64,000 bases of DNA from an uncultured Rhodospirillales bacterium (GCA_903865895.1 CAIPLM010000147.1:1-64000); one strand, 5' to 3'; positions 35,783 to 44,977 are shown, counted from the first letter of the stretch. Made by a program: numbers and translations. The notes: a model not told the origin generated them from the letters alone.

Positions 35783-37105
35783 ATGCCCCATTTCGATCTC
35801 ATCATCCGCGGCGGCACCGCCGTGCTGCCCTGGGGCATGGAGCAGACCTCCATCGGCGTGCGCGAGGGGCGCATCGCCGGCCTCGGCGTGAGCCACGATG
35901 CCACGGCCGAGCAGACCATCGATGCCACCGGCCTGCACGTGCTCCCCGGGCTGATCGATCCCCACGTCCATTTGCGAGACCCCGGCAACGCCGCGGTGGA
36001 AACCATCCCCACCGGCACCAGGGGGGCCATCCTCGGCGGGCTCACCGCGGTGTTCGATATGCCGAACACCACGCCCTCGATCGTCGATGCCGAGACGTTG
36101 GCGTGGAAGCAGGGCTATGTGGAGCAGGCCGCCTGGTGCGACATGGGGCTCTATGTCGGCGGCACCAAAACCAACATCGCCGCGCTCGCCGCGCTCGAAC
36201 TCGGCCGCGGCGTCTGCGCGGTGAAGATCTTCGCCGGCTCCTCCACCGGGGATCTCATGGTGGAGGATGACGAGAACCTCGAGCGCGTCATGCGCTCCGG
36301 CCGCCGCCGCATCGCCTACCACTCCGAGGACGAATACCGCCTGCAGGCACGCAAGGGGCTGTTCAAGTCGGGCGATCCCTATTCCAGCCACGCGGAATGG
36401 CGCGACGAGGAGGCCGCCTTCCTCGGCACCCGCCGCCTGATGGCGCTGGCCCGCAAGACCGGGCGGCCCGCCCATATCCTGCATGTCTCGACCGCCGAGG
36501 AACTCGATTACCTCAAGGGCTACCGCGACATCGCCACCGCCGAGGTGCTGGTCAACCACCTCACCCAGATGGCGCCGGATGTGTACGACCGCCTCGGGGG
36601 CTTCGGGGTGATGAACCCGCCCATCCGCGGCCGCCGCCACTATGAGGCGAGCTGGGCCGCGGTGCGCGACGGCACGGTGGACACGGTGGGCTCCGACCAC
36701 GCGCCGCACCCCCGCGCGGCCAAGGAGAAGCCCTGGCCCGAGTGCCCCGCCGGGCTGACCGGGGTGCAAACCCTCGTCCCCGTCATGCTCGATCACGTCA
36801 ACGCCGGGCGGCTCACGCTGCCGCGCCTGGTGGACCTGCTCTGCGCCGGCCCGGCCCGCGTCTACAACGTGGTCGGCAAAGGCCGGCTCGCCGCCGGCTA
36901 CGACGCCGATTTCACCATCGTCGACATGAAGGCGCGGCGGAAAATCGAGGAAAGCTGGATCGTCTCCCCCTGCGGCTGGACGCCCTTCGCGGGGATGGAC
37001 ATCACGGGCTGGCCGGTGGCCACCATCATCCGCGGCAACGCGGTGATGCGGGACGACGAGGTGCTGGGAGCGCCCGCCGGCAAGTTGGTGAAGTTCGCGG
37101 GGTAG
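35783..37105 (+). CDS. Dihydroorotase-type cyclic amidohydrolase
   Basis: A 440-residue amidohydrolase of the dihydroorotase / allantoinase / dihydropyrimidinase group. Metal ligands are in LIDPHVHLRDPG, the carboxylated Lys is in CAVKIFAGSSTGD, further His in ILHVSTAEE, and the last Asp in TVGSDHAPHPR. HVHLRDPG favours the class I dihydroorotase branch. GAGGAG sits before ATG 35783; the frame from 35618 reads through the promoter region. The next plus-strand genes (binding protein, N-carbamoyl amidohydrolase) suggest catabolic use on a cyclic ureide, rather than pyrimidine synthesis alone. Confidence 0.9.
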   Translation: MPHFDLIIRGGTAVLPWGMEQTSIGVREGRIAGLGVSHDATAEQTIDATGLHVLPGLIDPHVHLRDPGNAAVETIPTGTRGAILGGLTAVFDMPNTTPSIVDAETLAWKQGYVEQAAWCDMGLYVGGTKTNIAALAALELGRGVCAVKIFAGSSTGDLMVEDDENLERVMRSGRRRIAYHSEDEYRLQARKGLFKSGDPYSSHAEWRDEEAAFLGTRRLMALARKTGRPAHILHVSTAEELDYLKGYRDIATAEVLVNHLTQMAPDVYDRLGGFGVMNPPIRGRRHYEASWAAVRDGTVDTVGSDHAPHPRAAKEKPWPECPAGLTGVQTLVPVMLDHVNAGRLTLPRLVDLLCAGPARVYNVVGKGRLAAGYDADFTIVDMKARRKIEESWIVSPCGWTPFAGMDITGWPVATIIRGNAVMRDDEVLGAPAGKLVKFAG

Positions 37106-37128
37106 AGCGGAACCGGGCGGACATCGCG

Positions 37129-37149
37129 CGCCACTCCCACGTGGCGTTT
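37129..37149 (+). terminator. Weak hairpin terminator after the dihydroorotase-type gene
   Basis: CGCCAC (37129-37134) and GTGGCG (37141-37146) flank a six-base loop and are followed by TTTCCTCT. The stem is short and the T run is interrupted, so this is a weak candidate in the convergent gap. Confidence 0.3.
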
Positions 37150-37179
37150 CCTCTGCGATGCCAGGCCAGTCGCGTGGGA

Positions 37180-39261
37180 TCAAGGCCCCTTGCGGATGCC
37201 GTTGGTCTCAGCCTCGGTGACGAGGCGATAGGCATCGTCGGGCAGTAGCAGGCGGGCGCGGATCAGGCGGTCGGCGGCAACGCGGATGGCGTTCACGTAG
37301 GCGGCCTTGGTGGGGTAGCGTTCTTCGATGGAGAGGCGCGGATCGCCATTGGCCAGCCGCTCGGCCTTGGTGGCGGCGAAGGGGATGAAGCTGCCGGAAA
37401 GGTTGCAGAAACCGCCATCGAACAGGTCGGCGCGGAACTTGTTCCAGCCGGTATAGGTGCCGACCGGCACCTGCACGAACAGCGAGCGGACGCCGCCGAG
37501 GTCATTGCCATCGGCATCGACCTGCGGGACCAGCACGCCGTAGCTGGCGGAGCCGGGTTTCGGCGGTTCGACGTCCAGGATGCCCATGGTGTCGCCGGCC
37601 TTGTAGCGGGGGCCGCGATCGAGGACATGCAGGGGGTTGGAGAGCGCGGTGAAGCGCAGGCCGGGGATGGCGGGGAAGTGGACGGAATCGGGCGCCACCA
37701 GCGTGCCATCGGCAATCCGCGGCACGGCGGCGGCCGGCGGGCGCTTGTCGTCGCGCACCCATTTGGTCAGGCCGTCAAGCAGGGCCCGCATGGTCCAGAC
37801 ATAGGGATTTGGATTGCCCGCATACTGGCACAGCGTCGGCGCCGGGAGCGGCAAGGGCGCCGGGGAATGCTGCGTCGAGCCCATGATGTAGGTGCGCACA
37901 TTGGCGGGGTCGGCAACGTCCTTGGTGGCCAGCGGGTCGGTGAGGCCGAGGGACTGGCGGCCTTCCCAGACTTCGAGCGCGGTGGCGGCATGCACGATGC
38001 GCGGGCAGGTATTGTCGGTCGTGCAGCGGTCGAGCAGGCCCTGGGTGCGGCCGGTCAGCGGGTCGGTCTGGCGGGCGTAGGTGAAGGGGAAGTCATAGGC
38101 GGGGTAGAGGTGGTCGATCTGCTCGCCCCAGGCGCGGCCGGGCTGGGCGAAGCGCAGCGAGAGCGGCAGCAGCCCGCCGCCGATATGGGGCAGCATGCCG
38201 TCGAACGCCATGCCGCCGGCCTCGGCGCGGTTGAATCCGAGATGCAGCAAAGTGCGGATCATCCGGCCGGACTGCGATGAGCCCATGACGATCGCCTTGG
38301 TATCCTTGCCATGCGCCACCGGGTTTACGGTGCCGGCGTCATCCTTGTCGCGATGCTTGAGGAAATCCGCGAGATCGCGCGCGGCGGCGAAGCCGAGGCC
38401 CATCACCAGCGGGTCCTTGGCGCGATAGATCAGCTCATAGAGTTTCCCGGCGTCGAAGCCGGCGTTGTAGCAGATCTTGGTGTCGCTCGGCGTGGTGGTG
38501 GCGCCGGCGCAGTCGGCGAAGCTCCACTGGTCGTTCGGGATGGCCACCCGCGCCGCCTTCTCGTGGGCGCGCACGGTGAGCACGGGGAGGAACCCGTCCG
38601 CCAGCTTGGTCCGGTTGTCGGTGCTGGCGGTGGGGTAGGAGGTGGTGTTGCCGGCGTTGAACCAGCCGCCATTGAGGTTGATGCTTTTGGCCGGCGCCTG
38701 CAGCCCCCATTCGCTGCGCACCACGCCGGTGACGGGCGAACCGTCGGCGTTGCGTGCGGCGGGGACGTGGAGCGTCATGCGGTTATCACCCGGCGCCACG
38801 TCGGCCTGCCAGCCGAACCAGACCAAGGTGTAACCTTGCTTCAGCATCCAGCCGTCGCCGGCGTCATCGATAGCGTTAAGGTTGGCGATGCCGCCCGTCA
38901 CGTCGGCATGGTAAAAGGCCAGCCCGAGCTTGTTGCCACGGTTGATGATCTCAAACAGGTGCACCCCGTTGCTGGCCGCCGGATTGGCGGGGCGGATGAT
39001 GTCGAGATCAGTGTCGTATTCCACCATGCCGCGGGCGTTGCGCGGCGCGAGCCGGATGTCCTGGATATTGGCGTTGAGCGGCGATTTCGGATCGACCTCG
39101 CCATGCGCCCGGGCAGTGACCCGCTCATAGGTGCCGGCGGGCCCGAACAGCTTGCCGCCGAACGCCGGTTGCACCTTGAGGTTTTCGAGGCGGGTGATCC
39201 GCGCCTCTGCCGTCGCGGTCAGCGCGCCAAGCGCCATTGCCGCCATCAGAATGCGTCGCAT
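37180..39261 (-). CDS. Secreted alpha/beta-hydrolase-domain protein
   Basis: A 693-residue protein with a signal peptide (MRRILMAAMALGALTATAEA, likely cleaved after residue 20). It belongs to the large alpha/beta hydrolase family marked by the segment IVMGSSQSGRMIRTLLHLGFNRAEAG, with the nucleophile Ser in GSSQSG (Ser329 or Ser331), and by HVPAARNADGSPVTG earlier. These proteins are periplasmic esterases or amidases of poorly known substrate. It is transcribed against the ureide-type genes and is divergent from the binding protein by 132 bases, so it may hydrolyse a precursor of the transported compound. Confidence 0.85.
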   Translation of the reverse strand: MRRILMAAMALGALTATAEARITRLENLKVQPAFGGKLFGPAGTYERVTARAHGEVDPKSPLNANIQDIRLAPRNARGMVEYDTDLDIIRPANPAASNGVHLFEIINRGNKLGLAFYHADVTGGIANLNAIDDAGDGWMLKQGYTLVWFGWQADVAPGDNRMTLHVPAARNADGSPVTGVVRSEWGLQAPAKSINLNGGWFNAGNTTSYPTASTDNRTKLADGFLPVLTVRAHEKAARVAIPNDQWSFADCAGATTTPSDTKICYNAGFDAGKLYELIYRAKDPLVMGLGFAAARDLADFLKHRDKDDAGTVNPVAHGKDTKAIVMGSSQSGRMIRTLLHLGFNRAEAGGMAFDGMLPHIGGGLLPLSLRFAQPGRAWGEQIDHLYPAYDFPFTYARQTDPLTGRTQGLLDRCTTDNTCPRIVHAATALEVWEGRQSLGLTDPLATKDVADPANVRTYIMGSTQHSPAPLPLPAPTLCQYAGNPNPYVWTMRALLDGLTKWVRDDKRPPAAAVPRIADGTLVAPDSVHFPAIPGLRFTALSNPLHVLDRGPRYKAGDTMGILDVEPPKPGSASYGVLVPQVDADGNDLGGVRSLFVQVPVGTYTGWNKFRADLFDGGFCNLSGSFIPFAATKAERLANGDPRLSIEERYPTKAAYVNAIRVAADRLIRARLLLPDDAYRLVTEAETNGIRKGP

Positions 39262-39393
39262 CGTCTTCCCCCCATTCTGGTTTCCACAGGATCGCTGACC
39301 AATTCGCGCGGCGGCAGATACACCAACACATGCGAGGTCTTTCCCTGGCGCGGGACACGTGGTGACATCGAGCCCGCAACAGGAGACCGGATT

Positions 39394-40914
39394 ATGGCCA
39401 TCGCCGCGCGCTCATTCCGCATCGTCGCCGTCCTGACCGCATCGCTGCTCGCCGGCACGGCGCAGGCCGCCGGCACGCTGCGCGTCGGCATCGCCGAGGA
39501 CCCCGATATTCTCGACCCCGCGCGCTCCGGCTCCTATGTCGGGCGCATCCTGTTCGCGGCGCTGTGCGACAAGCTGGTGGATATCGACGCCAAGCTCGCC
39601 TTCCAGCCGCAGCTCGCCACCAAGTGGGAATGGTCGGCCGACAACATGGCGCTCACCGTCACGCTGCGGCCCGGCGTGAAGTTCCATGACGGCGAGGCGG
39701 TGGACGCCGAGGCCGTCCGCATCAACCTCACGCGCTACCAATCCGCCCCTGAAAGCGTCCGCAAGGGCGAGGTGAAGCCGATCGCGGCGATCGAGGTGGT
39801 CGATCCGCTGACCGTCCGCCTCAAGCTCGCCCAGCCCTACGCGCCGCTGGTCGCCGTGCTGGCGGATCGGGCGGGGATGATGATGTCGCCGAAGGCGCTC
39901 GCCCGGCTCGGCGCCGAGGTATCGAAGGATCCGGTCTGCGCCGGTCCGTTCAAATTCACCGAGCGGGTGGCGCAGGACCACATCACGTTTGACCGCTTCC
40001 CCGGCTACTGGGATGCCGGGCGGGTGCATCTCGATCGCATCGTCTACCGCCCCTACGCCGACAGCAATATCCGCCTCATCAACCTGCAATCCGGCCAGCT
40101 CGACCTCATCGAGCGCATGCCGCCCTCGGACGCCACGCGGGTGAAGGCCGACCCCAAGCTGCGGCTGCTGACCTCGCCGGCGATCGCCTATCAGAGCCTG
40201 TTCATCAATCTCGCCCATGGCCCGATGGCCGATAACCCGCTCGGCAAGGACGCCCGCGTGCGCGAGGCCTTCGAAAAGGCGATCGACCGCAACGTGATCA
40301 ACCAGGTGATCGGCGAGGGCATGTTCGTGCCCAACAACCAGGTGGAATCCCCGACCTCGCCCTACTGGAACGCTGGCCATCCGGTGCCGCCGCGTGACCT
40401 CGCGGGCGCGAAGGCGCTGCTGAAGGCGGCCGGCTACGATAAGGTCAGCTTCGAGCTGCTCACCTACAACGCCCCGATCGCCCAGCAGACCGCCGAGCTG
40501 ATCCAGTCGATGGCGGGAGAGGCCGGGTTCGACATCAAGCTCAAAATGATGGAGGCCAACGCCGCCACCACGGCCGCGATCAACGGGGAGTACCAGATGA
40601 CCACCGGCATCTGGTCCGGCCGTGCCGACCCCGACGGCAACATCGCGATCTGGCTGGCCAAGGACGGCTTCCTCAACTGGGGCCGCTACGACAACCCCGC
40701 CCTGGACGCCCTGCTGGTCAAGGCCCGCGGGGTGACCGACGTCGCGGCGCGCAAGACGATGTATGGCGAGATTTCCGACATCTACCTGAAGGATCGCCCC
40801 TTCGTGGTGATGTACCATCAGACCTGGCTGTTCGGCACCACCGAGCGGCTCTCCGGTTTTGCGCCGGTGCCGGACGGGCTGCTACGGCCCCAGGGAATTC
40901 AGATCAGGCAATAG
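39394..40914 (+). CDS. ABC transporter substrate-binding protein, family 5 (peptide/opine type)
   Basis: A 506-residue periplasmic binding protein. The Sec signal peptide ends LLAGTAQA. Family-5 blocks are present: LRVGIAEDPDILDPARSGSYVGRI, LTVTLRPGVKFHDGEAVDAEAV, DPVCAGPFKFTERVAQDHITFDRFPGYW, and ARVREAFEKAIDRNVINQV. AGGAG lies before the ATG at 39394. No permease or ATPase gene is near, so it either serves a distant transporter or works alone. It is a paralogue of the protein at 57965-59461. Gap to the amidohydrolase gene is eight bases. Confidence 0.9.
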   Translation: MAIAARSFRIVAVLTASLLAGTAQAAGTLRVGIAEDPDILDPARSGSYVGRILFAALCDKLVDIDAKLAFQPQLATKWEWSADNMALTVTLRPGVKFHDGEAVDAEAVRINLTRYQSAPESVRKGEVKPIAAIEVVDPLTVRLKLAQPYAPLVAVLADRAGMMMSPKALARLGAEVSKDPVCAGPFKFTERVAQDHITFDRFPGYWDAGRVHLDRIVYRPYADSNIRLINLQSGQLDLIERMPPSDATRVKADPKLRLLTSPAIAYQSLFINLAHGPMADNPLGKDARVREAFEKAIDRNVINQVIGEGMFVPNNQVESPTSPYWNAGHPVPPRDLAGAKALLKAAGYDKVSFELLTYNAPIAQQTAELIQSMAGEAGFDIKLKMMEANAATTAAINGEYQMTTGIWSGRADPDGNIAIWLAKDGFLNWGRYDNPALDALLVKARGVTDVAARKTMYGEISDIYLKDRPFVVMYHQTWLFGTTERLSGFAPVPDGLLRPQGIQIRQ

Positions 40915-40922
40915 GACCCGCC

Positions 40923-42134
40923 ATGCCCCTCTCCAACGTCTCCATCGACGGCAAGCGCCTGCTCGCCGATCTCTACAAGCTCAGGGAATTCGGCACCTAC
41001 AAGACCGGGGTGCACCGGCCGACCTACTCCAAGGTGGACATGGAAAGCCGCGCGTGGATCTGCGAGCGCATGCGCGAGGCCGGGCTCACGCCGGAGATCG
41101 ACGGCATCGGCAACGTCATCGGCCGCGGTGAGGGCGATGGTCCCCGCGTGCTGCTCGGCTCGCACACCGAGACCCAGCCCTATGCCGGCTGGCTCGATGG
41201 CGCGCTCGGCGTGATGTACGGGCTCGAGGTTGCCCGCGCCGTCGGCCGCGGGGTGGACGTGATCTCCTTTGCCGATGAAGAGGGCCACTACTCCAGCTTC
41301 CCCGGCAGCCGCTCCTATATCGGCGCCTTCTCGGAGGCCGATATCGACGCCGGGCGCAACAAGTACGAGGGTGTCTCGATGCGGGAGGCCCTGGCCGCCG
41401 CCGGGCTGGCCGGGCGGCGCCGGGTGGCGTTCGAACCCGGGCGATACAAGGGTTACGTGGAGGCCCATATCGAGCAGGGCGACACGCTGGAGAGCACCGG
41501 CGAGAAGATCGGCATCGTCACCTCCATCGTCGGCATCTGGGCCTATCGCATCACCTTCGAGGGGGTGCAGAACCACGCCGGCACCACCCGCATGGCGATC
41601 CGCCGTGACGCCGGGTTGGCGGCGGTGAAGCTTGTTGCCGCGATCGACGCGCTGTTCCCGACCATTTGCGCCGAACGCACCGTCTGGACCGTCGGGCGCA
41701 TCACGCTCGATCCCGGGGCCGGCTCCATCATCCCCGGCGGCGCCGAGGTGGTGTTCCAGATCCGCGATGCCGATATCGAGGTGCTTAAGCGGATGGAAGC
41801 GGCGCTGGAGGGGCTGGTGGCGGAGGCCGACAAGGGGCCGTGCCGGGCGGCGCTGCACAACGTCTCGCGCTCGACACCGTCGCTGATGGATGCCGGCTTC
41901 CAGGATGCGCTGGAACGCGCCGCCGAGCGCTTCGCGCCGGGGCTGCACCAGCGCATGCCGAGCGGGGCGGGGCATGACGCGCAATGGCTGGCCCGCGTGA
42001 TGCCGGCCGCGATGCTGTTCGTGCCCTCGATCGGCGGCATCAGCCACCATTGGAGCGAGAACACGTCTGACGAGGATATCGTGCTGGGCTGCCAGGTGAT
42101 GGCGACGGCGATCGCCGAGATTCTGGCGAGCTAA
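40923..42134 (+). CDS. Zn-dependent N-carbamoyl-amino-acid / allantoate amidohydrolase (M20 family)
   Basis: A 403-residue binuclear metallo-amidohydrolase. The metal ligands are His in LLGSHTETQPYAGWLDGALGV with the bridging Asp, the Glu pair in ISFADEEGH, and the last His in GGISHHWSENTSDED. AGTTRM is the M20 dimer-domain segment (NHAGTTRMAIRRDAG). The family opens N-carbamoyl amino acids, allantoate or ureidoglycolate. Read with the dihydroorotase-type ring opener upstream, the pair fits a two-step cyclic-ureide breakdown. Translationally close to the binding protein gene. Confidence 0.9.
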   Translation: MPLSNVSIDGKRLLADLYKLREFGTYKTGVHRPTYSKVDMESRAWICERMREAGLTPEIDGIGNVIGRGEGDGPRVLLGSHTETQPYAGWLDGALGVMYGLEVARAVGRGVDVISFADEEGHYSSFPGSRSYIGAFSEADIDAGRNKYEGVSMREALAAAGLAGRRRVAFEPGRYKGYVEAHIEQGDTLESTGEKIGIVTSIVGIWAYRITFEGVQNHAGTTRMAIRRDAGLAAVKLVAAIDALFPTICAERTVWTVGRITLDPGAGSIIPGGAEVVFQIRDADIEVLKRMEAALEGLVAEADKGPCRAALHNVSRSTPSLMDAGFQDALERAAERFAPGLHQRMPSGAGHDAQWLARVMPAAMLFVPSIGGISHHWSENTSDEDIVLGCQVMATAIAEILAS

Positions 42135-42146
42135 GCCGCAGTCACG

Positions 42147-42178
42147 AAAAACCCCGGGCGGCTTGCGGCCACCCGGGG
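42147..42178 (-). terminator. Rho-independent terminator of the cytochrome gene
   Basis: On the minus strand, CCCCGGG (42178-42172) pairs with CCCGGGG (42158-42152), extended by GGC/GCC around a short loop with one mismatch, followed by TTTTT (42151-42147). It lies 20 bases after the stop of the cytochrome gene and is also positioned to end the plus-strand amidohydrolase transcript less well. Confidence 0.8.
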
Positions 42179-42197
42179 TGATATCGGCCGGCGCGGC

Positions 42198-42638
42198 TTA
42201 GCGCTGGCGGTAGGTGCGGTGGCAGCCGCCGCAAGCGGCGCCAACTTCACCGAAGGCTACGGCGAACGCCGCGGCGTCATTGGCGTCGGCGGCGGCCGAG
42301 ACCTTCATGGCGGCGGCGTTGAGCGCCATGGCGGCCTTCATCATGCCGGCGCTGTCGGAGAACGCCTCGGCGGTGGCCTTGGTGGCGCCCTTGTCGGAAC
42401 CGGCAGGAAACAGGCCCGGGAAGGCTGCGGCCCACGCTGCCATGGCATCGGCGGTGCCCTTCAGCGGCTTCACTTCGGTGGTCTTGGCATCGACGGCGCG
42501 CTTGAGCGCCCCGGTCGATGCAGCGAGCAGGTCCATGCCGGCCTTGCGCGCCGCGATGGCGGCATCGGCGGTTTGCGCCTGCGCGGCGCCGCCAAAGCCG
42601 AACGCCGCAATCATTCCGGCGAGAATCAGTTTACGCAT
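42198..42638 (-). CDS. Cytochrome c' -type (class II) periplasmic cytochrome
   Basis: A 146-residue protein. The signal peptide ends AAQA (residues 17-20). The haem motif C136-GG-C139-H140 is near the C-terminus, the class II arrangement of a four-helix bundle, and the helices are rich in Ala and Met. Class II cytochromes c (c' and c556) bind NO or carry electrons in the periplasm. The ATG at 42638 has GGGGAAC upstream and gives MRKLILAG; the ATG at 42653 is weaker. Single gene with its own terminator. Confidence 0.88.
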   Translation of the reverse strand: MRKLILAGMIAAFGFGGAAQAQTADAAIAARKAGMDLLAASTGALKRAVDAKTTEVKPLKGTADAMAAWAAAFPGLFPAGSDKGATKATAEAFSDSAGMMKAAMALNAAAMKVSAAADANDAAAFAVAFGEVGAACGGCHRTYRQR

Positions 42639-42710
42639 ACTTCGGTTCCCCAATTTGCTTGTGCCACATAGAAGCCGCCGCGCCCGGTGAAATCAACCAG
42701 CACAGCCGTG

Positions 42711-43265
42711 TCAGGCGCGTGACGATTTGCGCGTGAGCATATTCCCGGCCCGCGCGCGAATTTTTCCAATCCGCCCGACATCGGCCAGCCTGCGGTCGAG
42801 AAAGGCGAGGGTGGCTGCCGCATCGCCGCGCAGCCAGTAGAGCATGGTCGCCGAGAGCACCGCCGCGAGGGTGGCCCGCTTGGTGTGGCGGGTCGCATCG
42901 TCCAGCTTTTCGCCGGCGGCGTGCCACACCGCGTCCACCGTCGCCGCCATGGAACGGGCGGACCAGGGGGCGACATGCGGCAGCAACCGCAGCCCGGCGG
43001 CGCGGCGCAGCGCCTCGCGGTACGGGGCGAGGCGGGCGAGTCGCAGGGCGATCACCGCCCGCACCCGCCCAGGGGTGCGCAGGCCGGCCATGTCGGCGGC
43101 AGCGGCGTCCTCTGCCATCCAGCGGTCGGCCAGGGCGGCGAAGGCGGCGAGCAGCGCGCCCGCGCCCTCGAAGGGCGGTTCGGCGCGGCCGGCCGCCAGC
43201 GCCCAGCCGATGCGCGGCGCCTCGGCGACCGCCGCCAGCACCGCCGCCTCGCTGTGCTCCGTCAT
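42711..43265 (-). CDS. coq9: COQ9-family ubiquinone biosynthesis protein
   Basis: A 184-residue protein of the COQ9 family (TetR-like helical fold), which binds lipid and helps COQ7 hydroxylate demethoxyubiquinone. Family marks are the C-terminal DAVWHAAGEKLDDATRHTKRATLAAVLSATMLYWL and LDRRLADVGRIGK. The bacterial family is known as the protein divergently placed from rpsU, and here rpsU is indeed divergent beyond def. The start overlaps the def stop by ATGA. It ends in a basic tail. Confidence 0.92.
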   Translation of the reverse strand: MTEHSEAAVLAAVAEAPRIGWALAAGRAEPPFEGAGALLAAFAALADRWMAEDAAAADMAGLRTPGRVRAVIALRLARLAPYREALRRAAGLRLLPHVAPWSARSMAATVDAVWHAAGEKLDDATRHTKRATLAAVLSATMLYWLRGDAAATLAFLDRRLADVGRIGKIRARAGNMLTRKSSRA

Positions 43266-43825
43266 GCGATCGGCACCGACCGGCGAAACTCTGGCTGGCC
43301 GGCCTTGGCGAGATCCTCGATGAAGCCGAAATGGGCGAAATCGGCGCCGTGCATGCGCATGGGGTAGAGAATGCCGTCGAGATGGTCGTATTCGTGCTGC
43401 ACGATGGCGGCGTGGGCGCCGGTGGCCTCGCCGATCACCGGGTTGCCATCCGTGTCCACCCCCGCGTAGCGGATGCGCCAGGCGCGCGGCACGGCCGCGC
43501 GGATCCCGGGGATGGACAGGCAGCCCTCCCAGCCGATCTGGCGCTGCTCGCCGAGGAAAGTGAGCACGGGGTTGATCACCGTGGTGTTGGCGATCGGCCG
43601 GTCATCGGCATCGCCGCCGACCCGCTCGGGGCGGACGCGGAAAATGAACAGCCGCAGCGGCACGTGCACCTGCGGCGCGGCGAGCCCGGCGCCCTGGATG
43701 TCATCCAGCGTCTCGAACATATCGGCGACCAGTTTGCGGATTTCGGGGGCGGTGGGGTCCGCCACCGGCTCGGCCTTTTGGAAGAGAACCGGGTGTCCCA
43801 TGCGGGCGATTTTCAGTATAGCCAT
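43262..43825 (-). CDS. def: Peptide deformylase
   Basis: A 187-residue metalloprotease-fold enzyme that removes the formyl group from nascent proteins. All three motifs are present: GAGLAAPQV (45-53), WEGCLSIPG with metal ligand Cys102, and QHEYDHLDG with His144, catalytic Glu145 and His148. The insertion in the first half (RPERVGGDADDRPI) is usual in this type. First gene of a two-gene unit with coq9, divergent from rpsU. Confidence 0.96.
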   Translation of the reverse strand: MAILKIARMGHPVLFQKAEPVADPTAPEIRKLVADMFETLDDIQGAGLAAPQVHVPLRLFIFRVRPERVGGDADDRPIANTTVINPVLTFLGEQRQIGWEGCLSIPGIRAAVPRAWRIRYAGVDTDGNPVIGEATGAHAAIVQHEYDHLDGILYPMRMHGADFAHFGFIEDLAKAGQPEFRRSVPIA

Positions 43826-43858
43826 GGCTGCTGCGATCCTGAGGCGTGAATTGAGGGT

Positions 43859-43886
43859 TTTGCGATCCGTCCGGCCATGTTATAGC
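43859..43886 (+). promoter_or_regulatory. Candidate rpsU promoter
   Basis: TTTGCG (43859-43864), 16 bases, then TATAGC (43881-43886), about 90 bases before the GTG of rpsU. The hexamers match the consensus moderately. The leader downstream is G/C-rich with a possible hairpin (CGGGGCGCCCCCG), so expression may also be tuned in the leader. Confidence 0.4.
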
Positions 43887-43975
43887 GCCCGCCTTCCGGT
43901 ACGGGCAGTCCGTCCCGGACCCTTTTTGTCGCTCCGATCGTCGGGGCGCCCCCGGGCAGAGGAGTAGGCGGCCAA

Positions 43976-44179
43976 GTGCAGGTTCTCGTTCGTGACAACA
44001 ATGTCGATCAGGCGCTCAAGGCGCTCAAGAAGAAGATGCAGCGGGAAGGGATCTTCCGTGAGATGAAGCTGCGCCGCCATTTCGAGAAGCCCTCGGAGCG
44101 CCGGGCCCGCGAAGCCGCGGAAGCCGTGCGCCGGGCTCGCAAGATGGAGCGCAAGCGCCTGGAGCGCGAAGGGTTCTGA
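43976..44179 (+). CDS. rpsU: 30S ribosomal protein S21
   Basis: A 67-residue basic protein starting [43 protein letters not shown], the invariant S21 pattern. The start codon is GTG at 43976, with GAGGAG some 11 bases upstream. S21 sits near the anti-Shine-Dalgarno end of 16S rRNA and helps initiation. It is divergent from the def-coq9 pair. Confidence 0.96.
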   Translation: MQVLVRDNNVDQALKALKKKMQREGIFREMKLRRHFEKPSERRAREAAEAVRRARKMERKRLEREGF

Positions 44180-44292
44180 CACCCGCTCCAGGAACCGGTT
44201 CGCGGCGCATCGCGCCAGCCGGGTTACGATAGAATAGCGTGCGTCGCGGCGCGGGGGGCTACCCCCGTTGGCCGCGGTCCGCGTTTGCTCGG

Positions 44293-44886
44293 CTACAGGG
44301 TTTCGGCGATGAGGTCGGCGCAGGCGGCATTGCCTTGCGCCCGCAGCGCCGCGACCACGCTCTCACGGTCCTCGCGGCTGCGGTTCTGGCTCATTTTCCA
44401 CTGCGCCTCCACCTTGGTCGCGCGCAGGCGGAAAGCCCTGATTCCCTTGAACATCTGCGCCCGGTAAGTCTCGGTCAGGGCATCGAGATCGAAACCCGCG
44501 GGGTCTCCCACCCCGAGCGTGCGCAGGATGGTGGCGGTCTCGTCGGCGCCATCGCAGAGTTCCAGCGTGCCATGGACGTGCACCGCCGCGTAGTCCCAGG
44601 TTGGCACCGCCGGCTGGGTGCGGTACCAGCCCGGGGCGATATAGGCGTGCGGGCCGGTGAAGATCGCCAGCGCGGTGCCGCCGGCGAGCGCCGCCACCTG
44701 CGGATTGGCCGCCGCGACATGCGCTTCCAGCACCAGCGCCCCTTCCTCCTGCCGCACGACGAAGGGCAGATGCGAGCCCTCCATGCCCCCGGCCCCGGTG
44801 GTGACCAGCACCCCGAACGGGTTGGAGGCGATCAGCGCGACGATGCGGGCCTGATCCTCGACGGTGAACACGGGGCGCAGATACAT
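44293..44886 (-). CDS. PaiB-like FMN-binding protein
   Basis: A 197-residue flavin-fold protein of the PaiB / FMN-binding negative transcriptional regulator family: start MYLRPVFTVEDQARIVALI, then FGVLVTT, EGSHLPFVV, HAYIAPGWY and AVHVHGTLE, and a C-terminal KGIRAFRLRATKVEAQWKMSQNR. Despite the family name, many act as FMN-dependent pyridine-nucleotide or heme-related enzymes. AAGGAA lies eight bases before ATG 44886; the frame to 44952 would enter the divergent MocR gene. Likely the target of that regulator. Confidence 0.9.
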   Translation of the reverse strand: MYLRPVFTVEDQARIVALIASNPFGVLVTTGAGGMEGSHLPFVVRQEEGALVLEAHVAAANPQVAALAGGTALAIFTGPHAYIAPGWYRTQPAVPTWDYAAVHVHGTLELCDGADETATILRTLGVGDPAGFDLDALTETYRAQMFKGIRAFRLRATKVEAQWKMSQNRSREDRESVVAALRAQGNAACADLIAETL

Positions 44887-44929
44887 GGGGGCGGTTCCTT
44901 CACTTGTGGTCAGCCTGCCATAGGCTATG

Positions 44930-44977
44930 ATTGGTCCGCCATGAACAACCAAAACCCCCTAATAATGCCAGACCAAT
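44930..44977. promoter_or_regulatory. Inverted repeat at the MocR start, possible operator
   Basis: ATTGGTC (44930-44936) and GACCAAT (44971-44977) are inverted copies spaced by 34 bases, one before and one after the first ATG of the MocR gene. If translation starts at the second ATG (44965), the first copy is wholly intergenic. MocR proteins often bind two spaced half-sites between divergent genes. Weak evidence. Confidence 0.3.
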
